Shown here in pieces: positions 35,578-46,779 of a DNA stretch of 64,000 nucleotides. Source of the stretch: Kwoniella bestiolae CBS 10118. Its lineage: Eukaryota > Basidiomycota > Tremellomycetes > Tremellales > Cryptococcaceae. Positions within the stretch are counted from its first letter, which is position 1. Each line of letters begins with the position of its first letter. Location: NCBI RefSeq assembly GCF_000512585.2, contig NC_089242.1, positions 310,001-374,000 of the forward strand, given 5' to 3'. Made by a program: the position numbers and the translations under genes. Below the pieces are notes generated by a model that worked only from the letters and a program-made list of their open reading frames with translations, had not been told where the DNA came from and did no database searches.

Positions 35578-35944
35578 TTCGAGGGTTAGGTGAGTTGTTA
35601 GGTCTTGCTATTGTATTACTTCATCTACATTAGCTGATCCGGTATGTATTGTCGATGTAGTATAATCACTGGGTTGATGGAAGAAGATGGGACTATGGGA
35701 GACGATTGTACACATATATAAATTGCATGATACATGGTACATGAGATACGAAAAGCACGATTGATGATGATGTATAAGATACAGACGAGTTATACGATAC
35801 TATATATACATTAATCTGACTCACTTTCACCTTCACTTTCACTTTCGGTCATAAGTACTTCTTCTTCAATGATTCATTTGATGATCACCCTCAACCCCAT
35901 CATCTACTCCTCACTCTTCTCATTACTTATCCCCCTACCCCACT
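35578..35944. other. Convergent intergenic region MSS4 / DUF3072 protein
   Basis: 367 bp of 3' flanks. A short repeat CACTTTCACCTTCACTTTCACTTTC lies at about 35823-35847 (CACTTT/CACCTT units). No gene. Confidence 0.5.
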
Positions 35945-36859
35945 CTACATCTCCCTCAACTCCTCAATCCTCTCACTAGCCTCGCTCTTCCCCATCCCTT
36001 CAACATTCTCTGCCCCAGTTCCCTTCTGCTTCTCAAGCACCTTGATAAACCCCTTCTGCTTGTCCGTGGCGGGATCGTCCCCCGTCGCCCAATTTTCGGG
36101 GTGGTCCAGGTGAGTGGGTGATCCAGGGATGGTATCGGTTTCGGTGGGTTTGGGGTAGGTCGCGCCTGAATCTGCTTCGACGGGGGGATGAGCTTCGTCG
36201 TAGGTTTGTTGGTTCGCTTTGGAGGTAGATGTGGAAGTGGAAGTACCATTCGATTTGGATGGAGTGGTATTGTCGTTAGAAGTTGAATCGTCAAGTTTCG
36301 GTTTCTTACTTGCTCGATCCTCCTTATCCTCAGATTTCGATCCATCAAATACCCCATCCAGAGTAGTTTGTTTTGGATCTTTCTCATCTTCATCTACGTC
36401 GATATCTTGAGAAGATACTAGCTCATCCTTCTCACTCTCCTGGGTAGACTTGATATCTTTCTTTCCTTCATCGTTTTCCTCGGAATTAGGATGTTCCTTC
36501 CTCTTCTCGCCGACTTGTCCCTTATCCTCTACCTTCTTCGCACTACTTTCCTTCTCTTCTTTCTCCTTCGTAGCACCAACGTCCCCTTTTTCCTCCTTAT
36601 CTCCACCTTTTTCCTTCTCATGGTGGTGCGCCTCCACCCTCTCACCCTTCTTCAGCGAATCAATAATCTCACTCGCCTCGCTCTTCCCCAATTCGCCCTT
36701 CTCAATCCCCTCGTCAGGGACCAATCCCGGGTTCTGCTTCTCAAGCACAGCGATGAATCCTTTTTGCTTCTCTGTAGCTGGTTCGGAGCCTGTTGTCCAT
36801 TGTTCGGGGTGGTCTAGGTGGTTTGAAGGGAGGGGCGGGAGGGAGGTGGGATCGGACAT
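35945..36859 (-). CDS. Protein with two DUF3072-like units around a charged linker
   Basis: Intronless in its coding part, 304 aa. Residues about 14-65 (HLDHPEQWTTGSEPATEKQK, GFIAVLEKQNP, GKSEASEIIDSLKKG) and about 245-304 (HLDHPENWATGDDPATDKQK, GFIKVLEKQKG, GKSEASERIEELREM) are near-copies. They match the DUF3072 pattern of a T-x-x-Q-x-x-F/Y-hydrophobic core and a KxEAS helix, known mainly as small bacterial proteins. The 180-residue linker is extremely rich in Lys, Glu, Asp and Ser (KKDIKSTQESEKDELVSSQD) and probably disordered. A 5' UTR intron lies at 36878-36953. Function unknown. It was formed by an internal duplication. Confidence 0.75.
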   Translation of the reverse strand: MSDPTSLPPLPSNHLDHPEQWTTGSEPATEKQKGFIAVLEKQNPGLVPDEGIEKGELGKSEASEIIDSLKKGERVEAHHHEKEKGGDKEEKGDVGATKEKEEKESSAKKVEDKGQVGEKRKEHPNSEENDEGKKDIKSTQESEKDELVSSQDIDVDEDEKDPKQTTLDGVFDGSKSEDKEDRASKKPKLDDSTSNDNTTPSKSNGTSTSTSTSKANQQTYDEAHPPVEADSGATYPKPTETDTIPGSPTHLDHPENWATGDDPATDKQKGFIKVLEKQKGTGAENVEGMGKSEASERIEELREM

Positions 36860-37722
36860 TGTGGTGTTCTTTTTGAGCTGGGGAGGTTAGATCAGCTGGA
36901 TGCGCCTTTTTCCCTCGTCAGCTAATAGGGGTGGTATGGTGAAGGAGACTTACTGTTGTATGATTAGGAATAGCTTGAGGGATGGATCGAATGACGATAA
37001 GGTGGGAACAGAAAGGAAAAGAAGAAGAGAAAGCAGAAAAATGAGTCGACCCATATACACGCGTTTGAATTGACTGTACTGTTATGTTACTATACTGGTA
37101 ATGTTCATCGATATGGTGACAGATCACACGCGTCAATCGATCGACGGGAGGTTACGTCATGGGTCCAAGTACAGTCACCTCCTCATTTGATCTTATGGTG
37201 GGTTGACTGGACCGTCGCGTCGTGGAATGCATGGTGTGTTATATGTTTGACCGAGTGATCCATGCTTCCTGTTACTCTCAAAATGATATTGTTCCTCATG
37301 CATATTGGAGTGTAGACAATGTCATTCAGGTTTTTGTCAAGTCATCTTTTGGCTTGAAGGGATGGACCATTGACAAATCAATGGATCGATCCTCGTGATC
37401 ATATCGTGACCTTTCACACCCGCGCACTGCATCCTATATATGTAGGCATCAGAAGCTGCTTACAGACTAGTGATATGAACAAAAAGCTGCCTGCATATCC
37501 TCACTCTTACCCCTGTGATACGGATGTCGATCACCGCCACAACCGCTGCCACCGCTTAACTCTCATCTCAGCTTGTTCGCGTTTCACAATCAACCCTCCA
37601 CCGTAAGAGAGAGATTTGACTAACTCTGCGGATCTTTCAACACTGCATACTTTGACTCATCATTCATTGACTCGCTATTTCAAGACCCACTCGACAATAG
37701 ATAGCACAGTAGAGCATCAAAA
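36860..37722. promoter_or_regulatory. Divergent promoter region DUF3072 protein / Laa2-like gene
   Basis: 863 bp. The 5' UTR intron of the minus gene is at 36878-36953 (donor GTAAGT, AGCTGA branch-like, acceptor CCCAG). A TATATAT element near 37435-37441 may serve the plus gene. I see no further gene. Confidence 0.5.
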
Positions 37723-39691
37723 ATGGACTCGGATCCATGGGCAGACGCACCTTCCACCCCCAAACTTCCCTCTCTCCCCTCCAGTCCTGTATCAGCTCCA
37801 GCTCGAGCTTCAACAGCAGACGAACCACAATCACCTACACACCCCGCCGAAGCATCCTCGTCCTCACCCAAACTCACTCTAGCACCTCCACCTCCTCCAG
37901 ACGACCCGGGAGAACCTGAGAAAGATGGATTCGACGATTTCGATGATTTCGATGTACCTGCTGGAGCTGGACCAAGCGGAGATGATGAGGGGTTTGGCGA
38001 TTTTGGGGATTTCGAGGACGGTGACTTTGATGTGCCTGTTGATGGGATAGCGGGAGTTGGACTTGTGGATGAGCCTTCGGAACAGCAGGAGCGTTGGGTG
38101 AGCTTTACCGACTATTTGATTCGTGCACTGTGTAGATGGGGCATGGGGGTGTAGGGGTTTGAGCTGATACCAACGACTTATGTCCACACAGCACGCACTG
38201 AACCTCCGGCCTTTCCCACCCAAAGGAGAGCTTTTGGATCAACTATCGATTCTACTTTCCCCTCTATACTCCTCAAGCAACAATGAGGAAGATCTGACAA
38301 ACGAACAACCAAGGATAGGGAATGGGTTATCTCAGGTGTTGGTTGGTGAATCGAGGTATGTCCCTACCATCTTTCGCTTCTTGGCTTCCTTGTCCTGTCA
38401 GAAACTCAAACCGGGACCGATAGCTAACGGGCAGTGATCCATGTGATAGCCGCGATGCATACGCTCAGTTGACTACTGCACCAATGTTGAAACCCCTCGA
38501 CTGGACCAGGTCAAGGGTGAGAAGAGAACACCTGATATCTATGGGTGTACCAGTCAATCTAGATGAGGTATGTTCCCAGCCACCTATACATTACCCTTCA
38601 TTCCCGACCTATCATCGCACCCACGGGAATTGTCAACTATCACATCATAATCTAACTTTGACCCTCTCCCACACGTACAGGTCGACTCCCACAGACTCTC
38701 AGCTCTCCCTCCATTACGCATAACCACCAACACCCACGCGCAAGATCGATCCATCCCCCGTAGAGCAGAATCCCTAGATGTTAATGGCGGCCGGTATAGT
38801 ACTTCCCAAAAAGGCAAATCCAGAGAAGTATCACCAAATGCACAGACGGCTCCGAATAGTGCTGGTGTGATGAAAGGTGCGAGGGGGATTGGGAAGTATG
38901 GATTGGGGGGAAAGCCGGAATTTGATGGGGGGAAGGCGGAGGAGTATTGTGGGTTGGAGGAAGGTGAGTCGATAATTTCGCAATGCTTTCATTTAGAATG
39001 TAGCTTGAAAGGTGTGGCGCAGAGAAGTGAGATCAACTTGCAGCGGATATCAGGAAAAGACAGTATTCCGAGGTTGAGAGGGGAGAAGGGGGTACAGTCA
39101 TGGTACAGAGCTGACTCAATGGTTCCCTTCACTTCACAGACCAACTATCTCTACTGCCTCTAGCGGCTCTACAGAAACTACAAGCCGACATCGCTCAGAC
39201 GTCTGCTCTGGCCTCATTCAGACTAGCTTGGGAATTGCAGTTGAAAGATGCTCAGACGCAAGATGCAGCTACATAGTGAGTATTCTTGCAAACATCGTAT
39301 AATACCCTTTGCCCTGCTCGGGGAACCTATTTCAATTGCTTCCCCTACGCCTCCGCTTGAATGGGACAATAAGTACTAATCCCCTTTCTAACACGTAGCA
39401 ACGGCATGATATCCGAGCTCATCTCCAATGCCGCCAAAGTGAAATCCGCCCAGGTGTCATCAGGAGGTGTGTTCCGTAAATCATCTGTGAAGAGACCTCA
39501 GAGCGTTAGTGGGACTGTTACGCCTAGGAGGACGGGTAGTCCGGGTATGTGGTAGAGGATGATTTGCATGTATTCATTATTATCATAGCACTGATCTTTC
39601 AAATTCATCTTGTTCTTCTTAAGGGTTATCTGAGAATTGGATGAAAACTGCAAACTATGCATCGCTTACCGTGCTTGTCGATGCATGGTAA
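37723..39691 (+). CDS. Laa2/aftiphilin-like protein, candidate AP-1/clathrin accessory factor
   Basis: The N-terminal half is acidic and disordered with FDDFDDFDVPA and DDEGFGDFGDFEDGDFDVP; such DDF/GDF repeats are the clathrin-adaptor ear-binding motifs seen in aftiphilin and yeast Laa2. After the first intron comes HALNLRPFPPKGELLDQLSI-LLSPLY, then RSRVRREHLISMGVPVNLDE, which resembles the conserved helical core of this fungal family. A later exon has LLPLAALQKLQADIAQTSAL and LAWELQLKDA. I end the gene with a last exon (39624-39691) because GTATGT at 39545 and the acceptor CTTAAG restore SENWMKTANYASLTVLVDAW; without it translation would stop at 39555. Family assignment is tentative, from motifs and memory. 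Confidence 0.6.
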
Positions 39692-40083
39692 GCCACTCTC
39701 AAGACAACTGGCACAGCTTAGTGACAAAGGCATCTCACTCGGCCTTGATTGGTCACATACCGCACGACACCTCCCTTGTATCTGGACAGTGTCTCAAACA
39801 AACAGGGTGACGCATACGACAAGGTGCAGATCTCCCTTTGTTGAATGTATGCTGTCATATCGTTGGCCTCATGGATCCTTTCGACCCAGTCTGAGGTTGA
39901 ACTGAAACGTAGACCACTTGTGCCATTTTTGGCCACCGATACTTCGTTGAGACTGCAATGACCGATTCTGAAAAGGCATATAAGCCAGGACATCTCTTGT
40001 GTTGGTAGATTCGTCTTCTCATACATGTGTAAATATACACATACCTCTATATCACATTCTGACCACCTCGAACGTGGACTCCA
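39692..40083. other. Intergenic before the orphan gene
   Basis: 392 bp. A CATATAAG element at about 39977-39984 lies some 100 bp upstream of the orphan start and could be its TATA box. Confidence 0.45.
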
Positions 40084-41019
40084 ATGAGCTCAAGAAGAGG
40101 TCAAACCTCCTCCAACCAGACAGGTGGATCATCCAATTCCAGCGGCACTTTCTGTGATCCCGAGACGGAGAGAAAATACCTCTCAAAGATCTCCTCAGGT
40201 CATCAAGAATTGTCCGACTTCATATGTGGGAAGAGGCCAAATCCTCCTGCACCGAGTGACATAGCGCCCTTCTATATGGGTGGTGCTGCGGGCTGTAGAC
40301 ATGACCTCGACTTAGTCTCTGGGTCTTGGTCGATCGCGAAAATCCTATATGAGCGCTCAAAGTTGAGGTCCAAGTCTCTGTTGCCTCAGCAACTTTCCCC
40401 AAAAGCGAGGGACGAAGTTGGAAACATCCGGAGACAGCTGTTCCTCGGTTCTCAGGTGAATTGCGATTGTACCCAGCCTTTTCTCACTCATGGCCCGTCC
40501 AGTCACAATAGACAGACGCAGAACTTCACGCGATTAATGGAAAGTTTAGCTTTGAACCAGTCATCCACAAGTCGGAACACCATCTTTTATCTCCATTGGG
40601 AAAACCCCGACGACTGGCGAAGGAAGATGAACTGTAAGAAGCAAGATTGCGTGCAGTTCAGCGAGAGATGTCAGGACATCACGTTTAATTCCGATTCTTA
40701 TACGACGATCAATAAGGACGACCATTTCAAGGCATACAGAGGACTCTGCATCAATATGTCTTCGGGGTTGATAGGCCACGAATATCAACATTCCAGCTGT
40801 GACAAGGATCCACACTACAAGACGGTGAACGATCCATCTTATCTTGAAGATCTGGAGCGCATCCATTCGTTTAGAGGGAGAACTAACTTATCGGTGAATG
40901 AAGCGGCAGAGTTGAGCCAAAGATGCGATAGGAGGAGAAGGATCTGGACGGAGAATCATACAGGAGCGAACTCTCATCATCTGAATCTTACACCACGCGA
41001 AGAGAGAGTTTTCGATTGA
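40084..41019 (+). CDS. Intronless cysteine-rich orphan protein, function unknown
   Basis: A single uninterrupted frame of 311 aa, in a region where nearly all genes have introns. I do not recognise any family. No signal peptide or membrane helix. The N-tail is Ser/Thr/Asn/Gly-rich (MSSRRGQTSSNQTGGSSNSS). The rest is globular in composition with 11 Cys, many in close pairs or next to His: GCRHD, NCDC, NCKKQDC, and GHEYQHSSCDKDPH. This could mean zinc binding or disulphides. Other landmarks are IAPFYMGGAAGCRHDLDLVS, TIFYLHWENPDDWRRKMNC and the basic QRCDRRRRIWTENH near the end. Codon use looks ordinary. It may be a lineage-specific gene or a fast-evolving one. Confidence 0.65.
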   Translation: MSSRRGQTSSNQTGGSSNSSGTFCDPETERKYLSKISSGHQELSDFICGKRPNPPAPSDIAPFYMGGAAGCRHDLDLVSGSWSIAKILYERSKLRSKSLLPQQLSPKARDEVGNIRRQLFLGSQVNCDCTQPFLTHGPSSHNRQTQNFTRLMESLALNQSSTSRNTIFYLHWENPDDWRRKMNCKKQDCVQFSERCQDITFNSDSYTTINKDDHFKAYRGLCINMSSGLIGHEYQHSSCDKDPHYKTVNDPSYLEDLERIHSFRGRTNLSVNEAAELSQRCDRRRRIWTENHTGANSHHLNLTPREERVFD

Positions 41020-41195
41020 TCTTCCATGACAGAACCTAACACTTATTCGACGTATATATGTACTGTATGCATTCTATCAAACCGCCACATGCCTATCCAA
41101 TACATATTCAGCCTTCTTTCACCTCATCTCCACATCCCAATGCCTATCTACCCCTTCGAAAAGTGATCGTATCCTAGCCTCGCGATCATGGGAAT

Positions 41196-42671
41196 TCACC
41201 ATCTCTCCTTATTATCTCTACTCTCGCTGCCCCTCCTGCCCGAGCCCAAATCCCTCCTCAACCTCTCCCCAAAAGGCGACATAGCCCCAGCCCTAGCGAT
41301 AATCGTAACATCATCCCCCGAAGCAGAGGCGAACGAGCCCCTCCTCGAACCAGGCGCGCTGTTAGTCCCATTTCCCAAAGCCCTCCCGAGCGGACTACTC
41401 CCCCTTGAAATATTATGCCCGTTCCCGACAGAGTTCACGTTGAGTAACGAAGCCCGTCTCCTCTTCTCGTTCCCGCTCAGCGAATTCTCGCCGGTCCATT
41501 CCCTGCCCAAGGGGGGAATATCGGGAAGGGCCATAGGTTGCGGTAAGGCTGCAGACTCGCGCTTGACGAATACTGGTGCGAGGCTGGATGGTTTGGGCGG
41601 GAGGGAGGGGGGCAAATTCTTGGGGAGGGGGAGGGAGCCGGGGAATGGTTCGATTTCGGGCGAATTGGAGTTGGATCGATCATTAGAGATTGAGATTCTG
41701 CGGTTGAGGGTCCCTTTGAGTGAGATGGGCTTCGGTTGGTGGAGCTGATCTGTACCTGTACCCTGTGTGTTGGGGAGAGGGAAAGGAGGAGCAAATGGAT
41801 TAAGTTCTTTGGTTTCTCGGGAGAAGGAAGATGATCTCCTTATTGAGCTTAGGGAGGTGCTCGAGGAATTACTATTTGATCTAGACACTCTCCCACCCAG
41901 GTGAAGGGGAAGGGGATCGACCAGATTTTCTCGTGGACCAAGTCTGATACCTAGGTCCTGGAGCGAGGTAGTCGACGAGTTGACCGATCGGGGAAAGGTC
42001 GATAGGGGATGTTTGTCTTGGGGTTCTCTATCTTTATTTTTGGTCGGAGCCGCCTTATCTACAGAACCGGGCGAAGAAGATATCGAACCGCCCCCCGCAA
42101 AGGGATTACCGAAATCCACCAAGATCGGTAATTTATTCTCACCCCCCAAAGACTCGTCGTAAGACTTATAATGGAAAAGCGTCTCCGAATCCCTCGTACT
42201 TCCCCCAAAAGTATACTCATCCATACTTCCCCCCGAGGTCCTGGAGATAGTAGACCTATCACATGGATGCCTCACATCTCCTTCACGGGGGATGGGCAGA
42301 TCCCTGGATATGGGCTGATTATCAAATAGACTGGAAGACTCCTCGGAGATACCCCAGTCGGAGTCTGAGAGAGCGATGGAACATCGCAGGATTGGGGTGA
42401 AGGAGCTGAGGGGTCGGGAGATCTTGCGCGGCCGGTGTTGAGGGTCGGTGGGAGTGGGGTTGGCTAGGGAGAGAAGGAATGATCGCCGGTAGGATATTGA
42501 TTTAGAATTGGGGTTGGGGTTGTTGGGTGGATGTGGACTGTCGGGTGTTTATATTTGGGTTAGTCATTGGACGATGAAATGGGCATGTAGCAACGATGGG
42601 ATAGGGAATAGGGGAGAAGATACTCACTTCGCCCCAACGGGTGAAATCGCTCTAGGAGAAGTAGCCAACAT
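41196..42671 (-). CDS. Ser/Pro-rich, probably disordered protein, function unknown
   Basis: Two exons (42628-42671 and 41196-42537) give 461 aa. It starts MLATSPRAISPVGA and, after the intron, NSKSISYRRSFLLSLANPTP, ISRPLSSFTPILRCSIALSD and SDWGISEESSSLF. The region SDSDW to LPILVDFGNPFAGG may be the most conserved part. The rest is low complexity (SSTSLSSIRRSSSFSRE; LPPSLPPKPSSLAP) with many RxxS sites that could be kinase targets. No domain recognised. The ATG at 42671 is required by the spliced frame. Confidence 0.65.
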
Positions 42672-43426
42672 TCTTGAAGAATCAGTTATCTGAAGCCGGT
42701 AGGGCCGTAAAGCGTAATCTGAAGCTCAAAAAGTATCAATGAAAATGTAGCGAAATCGCAGGTTTTGTGTTCAGTCAATCCTATTTCTTGTTGAGTATAT
42801 ATGCTTATGTCGAGTAATTATGTATATTCATATGCAACGTGTTATGCCACAGATAATCGATCGATGATATACTAATCCAGGCTTTCCTTAGATTCCAAGC
42901 GATCCCAAATCATCTCAACTTTTGTTCCAACGTCAAAGACAAAGAATGGAAAGTCAACATTCATCACTGTCTACTCACTCCTTTCAGCTTACGATCTCGG
43001 CTAAAGGATGGTCAAGTCAATGATCCCAAGATTCAAGGGGTCAAGGTAATTGATTATCCCAAAGGACACACACATCCACCTTTGTACTCTGGTGAATGAC
43101 GTAGCGATCGGTAAGTAGGCATCCTGGACTACCCATCAAACAGATAATTAGTGACCTCATTTTTCCATCTTATCTTGCATGCTTTCATCTCTTCTCATCC
43201 TCTACGGAAACCCAATCAACCAACCAATATATAGCTCATCAATTTTCATTCATCTCTACATCCCCCTCCAACGGATGAACGGAAAAGATATATCTAATAG
43301 TACATGAATTGCAATTGTCTTGTCATTTGACTTATAGGCCAGAGAAAGAAAGGAAAAGCGATTGAGTTGATGCTGGAAAGTGCTTTATGATCCATGACGC
43401 CAGTGCTGATATGAGTCCAAGTCGAT
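42672..43426. other. Intergenic: promoter of the Ser/Pro-rich gene and PP2C 3' flank
   Basis: 755 bp between two minus-strand genes. A TATATA element at about 43231-43236 could drive the Ser/Pro-rich gene, which would then have a long leader. TGACGTAG at 43097-43104 resembles a CRE half-site. No coding frame with good signals. Confidence 0.45.
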
Positions 43427-45853
43427 CTAAGCATGAGTAAACCTGATTACCATAACACTCAGGTTATCTGTCGAGTAATTCGACATGGCGTGATCGAGCA
43501 GGTATTTCGAGGCGTCTTGAGGATCGGTAATGGTTCGAATGAGGTCTACTGCTTCTTGATCTTCACATACGTCCCAGAGCTGTTGGAGACAACGATAATT
43601 AGCCCTCCTCTGACGGTTGGACAGCTGAGACGATTAAAGGTTGATGTATCATGCAGGTGCCTCAGATGAGGTGTACTCACCCCGTCACAAGCAACAATCA
43701 AGAACTCATCTTGATCGTCCAAAGCAGTTTCCGTCGTATATGGTGAACCGACTACGAATTCCTTCATTGATGAATCACCGAGCGATCGAGTAACAGCGAG
43801 CACACCTGGAGATAGAGGCATCGTTAGTAAATAGATATATGGATGTACTCAACGTTATAACAGCTTACCATTGACACGGTTGTTCATCACGAAACCACCA
43901 GCATCGGTAATCCTCTTAGCTTCTTGAGCGTCCGAGCCTTTATGATCATACGTCAATCTAACAGCTTTACCACCTCGGCTACATCAAACCCATACATATC
44001 AGCTACTCTTTCCACAGGCAGGGTCAACAAGCTGATGACAGGACAACTCACCAGATGACAGCTCTAGCATCACCAACATTAGCCGTATAAAGCACTCTCT
44101 TCAAAGTAGGATCATTCGGATCTATAGCCTCGACCTTGGTCCCATCATCCGCTTTAATCACATCATCATCATCCTCCGCCAAAGCATTATCATCATCTTT
44201 GTTATTGCTTGATCCAGTGCCCGTAAGGGATTTAACGAAATCCTTGATTCTTCTACTGGACATTTTCCTAGCCATCGAACCGGAACTTGATGTCCTCGCA
44301 AATGGCGCACCCGCACCTCCCATCTGACCTGATGTACCTCCTCCCATTGATGATCTCCTTGATCCAGGCTGCATGGCAGTTTGAGCCTCCAACTCATCTT
44401 CACCTTTACCTTCCATCAGTCCCCGAGCTTGTAGGCCTTTATTGATGTACCCGCGCTTGTCTGATCCGTCTCCTCGCTCTAATCGCAGGAAGGCAGTGAC
44501 GGCAGTACATCCAGATGAAGTTTTGCCCGCTTGAGCGAGGTGAGAGAGTCGCGAGTCGACGACGTGGAAGGTCTTGTTCATAAGGTCGGGAATGGGTTGG
44601 TCAGGGTGTGTGAGGATGGCATCGAGGAGGTACTGCAAAAATCGATATATCGTCAGCTCATACTTGCACCTCGGAGACGAGGATAAGAAGCGAGCTCACT
44701 TCATGGAAGTTCTGACCACACCATTCAGCAGCATGTTTACCTGCGTGGCCACTGCATAGCGCACACACAATGTCAGTTTGATGATGCGCTAATGAGATCA
44801 TGAAGCGACTAGCTACTCACTCAAATACAGCAAAGTATCCTTGACCTTTTACACCCGCAAAGTCATATACGAAACTATGAGCATCCTCCATAGTCCTTCT
44901 ACACCTCTTGTTCTTATCTTCGCTCACGCCGACTCGGAAAGTGACTTTACCAGGGAGTTGGTTATTTGTTTTTTCAGGGGAGGATTGTTTCTCTGTTACA
45001 GCGGGATGACGATTGAGTACCTGGAAGAACAGAAACAATCACGCAGTGTGAGTATTTACACCTGGACATGGTCAAGCGTAAGATGATGGATTGATCCGGC
45101 GGCGATGAAAACTCACTCCAAAAGTATCTTCACTGTCTGCGACGGTGATAGTCTTGCTCCTTGCGTTTGGACCATCACTCAGACCACCGGGTCGTTTGGG
45201 CATTTCAGGTGAAGTGGCAGGTGAGTCGTAATCTGAGATTGAGGTGGGAGTGGTGGTTTGTTGAGGTGATGTCACCGCGCTGTTGTGAGGCATTGATGTT
45301 GTATTGTGAGATTGGATGAGATAGATTAAATGATGGGTGATGTCGATGTTGAAAGGAGGCGATGAAATGTTGGGATTGGGTAAAGGTCGTGGTTATGTTA
45401 CAGGTACGAGATTGATGACAAACAGTGTGATGGTGATGAACAAGGATCAAAGCGCATTATATCATATTCATCAGTATACAACATATCTTTGACATTATAC
45501 CATCACAAGGTGAACTCACATTCCACCTTGACCCATGGCTGCTGAATTGGCTATTGATTTAATCATAAAGTCAGATACTCTTCTATTCCACTTGGTCTTG
45601 TTATTATTACTGTTGCCGTTTGACATATGATGAATGATGGGGTGTGTATGGTCAAGTATGAGAAGGAGAGGCGAAGCTGATTTATGATTATACAAATATA
45701 GTAATTACTGATTGACAAGTAAAGATGAAACCGACACGTACAGTCATTCTTGGATTGAGTATTAGAGGACACGAGGTCAGCTAATTTGGGATGATCGGGA
45801 TGTGCCCTTGATAATGAGCTTTGCGAAGAGTTGTTGTCGTTATTGGACAGCAT
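43427..45853 (-). CDS. Protein phosphatase 2C, PTC1-like
   Basis: Mg/Mn-dependent Ser/Thr phosphatase. Catalytic motifs in order: KVTFRVGVSEDKNKRCRRTM-EDAH, GYFAVFDGHAGKHAAEW (FDGH across a splice junction), SGCTAVTAFL, RVLYTANVGDARAVIW, RLTYDHKGSDAQEAKRI, GVLAVTRSLGDSSMKEFV, EFLIVACDGLWDVCEDQEAV and the end YSTDNLSVMVIRFTHA. Between TAVTAFL and RVLYTANVGD lies an insertion of about 110 residues, Ser/Gly-rich with EDDDD clusters, absent from yeast Ptc1. The start is uncertain: 45853 is the first ATG after the likely promoter and can be spliced in frame (intron 66 nt) through MSNGNSNNNKTKWN at 45626; the shorter model starts at 45293. Confidence 0.83.
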
Positions 45854-46779
45854 GGTGTGATCTGAATTTTTGTGGACCTAGATCTGATCTCCAAGTAGGA
45901 GAGTGGAGGTAGTCCGATGTGAGAGGATTCAAGTGAGCTGAGCTGAGCTAAGCAGGAAAGGAGAGAGGGGGAGGAAGTCGTGTGTGGTATGGTATGTGGT
46001 ATGGTAACGATAGCCTTCGGTCACCTCGGCGAGCGGTAAGAACGAGGTTGTCGTGATAGATCAAGTCGGTCCGTTGTTTGGTGGAGTGAGTGGTGGAAAT
46101 GAGAATTGATTCCGTTCTCGTTCTGGTTCTTGATAGAGCAGTCGTCTCCAAGTATGTTATGAACGATATGGCTATTCGGTTGAAATGAAGAGTATGATGT
46201 TCAATCTGACTATATAGCTGCACTGGAATGGAATGGGATGAGCTGGTGAGTCACGCTGATGGTATGTGAGATGGATGATGACGATGGGTTGATTCTAATT
46301 AAAAAGGTTCATCCTGCACAGAGATGTATATAGTGGGAGTAGCGCGTCATCTTCTTCTCTTCCCCATACAGAATAACGTTACCGCGCACTATATCGTAGT
46401 ACCGTAATGTACCGCTTTCGGTCTCATATGGTACATGCCACGCTCTATCGCGGTGATCAACCTTATCACAACAGTTCTTCTGTAAGGTTGAATAATAACA
46501 CGTCATGCCCTCCCCACCGGTAGATTGAATCTGCTGAATAACCGGGTATACGATTGGATTAAATTAAATTGGCGGTTGAATGATAAATCCGACTGAGAGG
46601 TTTGACCGGTTACACTGTAGCGTCAAAGTACAAGATATATAATCACCCTCCCTGTCCCATCTCATCTTTCATATCTCTTCTCCCAATCAGTATACTCAGA
46701 GATACCCCAGCTATTCATATACCATTCCCCTCCTTCTCCGCTACTCCTAGAAAACAAGATATCCAAACCCACTCCCACA
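45854..46779. promoter_or_regulatory. Divergent promoter region PP2C / CRC1
   Basis: 926 bp. TATATAA at 46636-46642 serves CRC1. On the minus strand CTATATAG at about 46211-46218 would place the PP2C transcript start near 46180. AT-rich tracts (46295-46305, 46555-46575) separate the two. Confidence 0.5.

Noticed and set aside
36450..36890. Plus-strand Phe/Ser-rich frame that looks like a membrane protein
   Set aside because: It is the complement of the Lys/Glu linker of the DUF3072-like protein; such complements always read as Phe/Leu/Ser.
41188..41748. Plus-strand frame starting MGIHHLSLLSLLSLPLLPEP that resembles a signal peptide
   Set aside because: It is antisense to the Ser/Pro-rich gene, whose spliced frame is longer and begins with a well-placed ATG.
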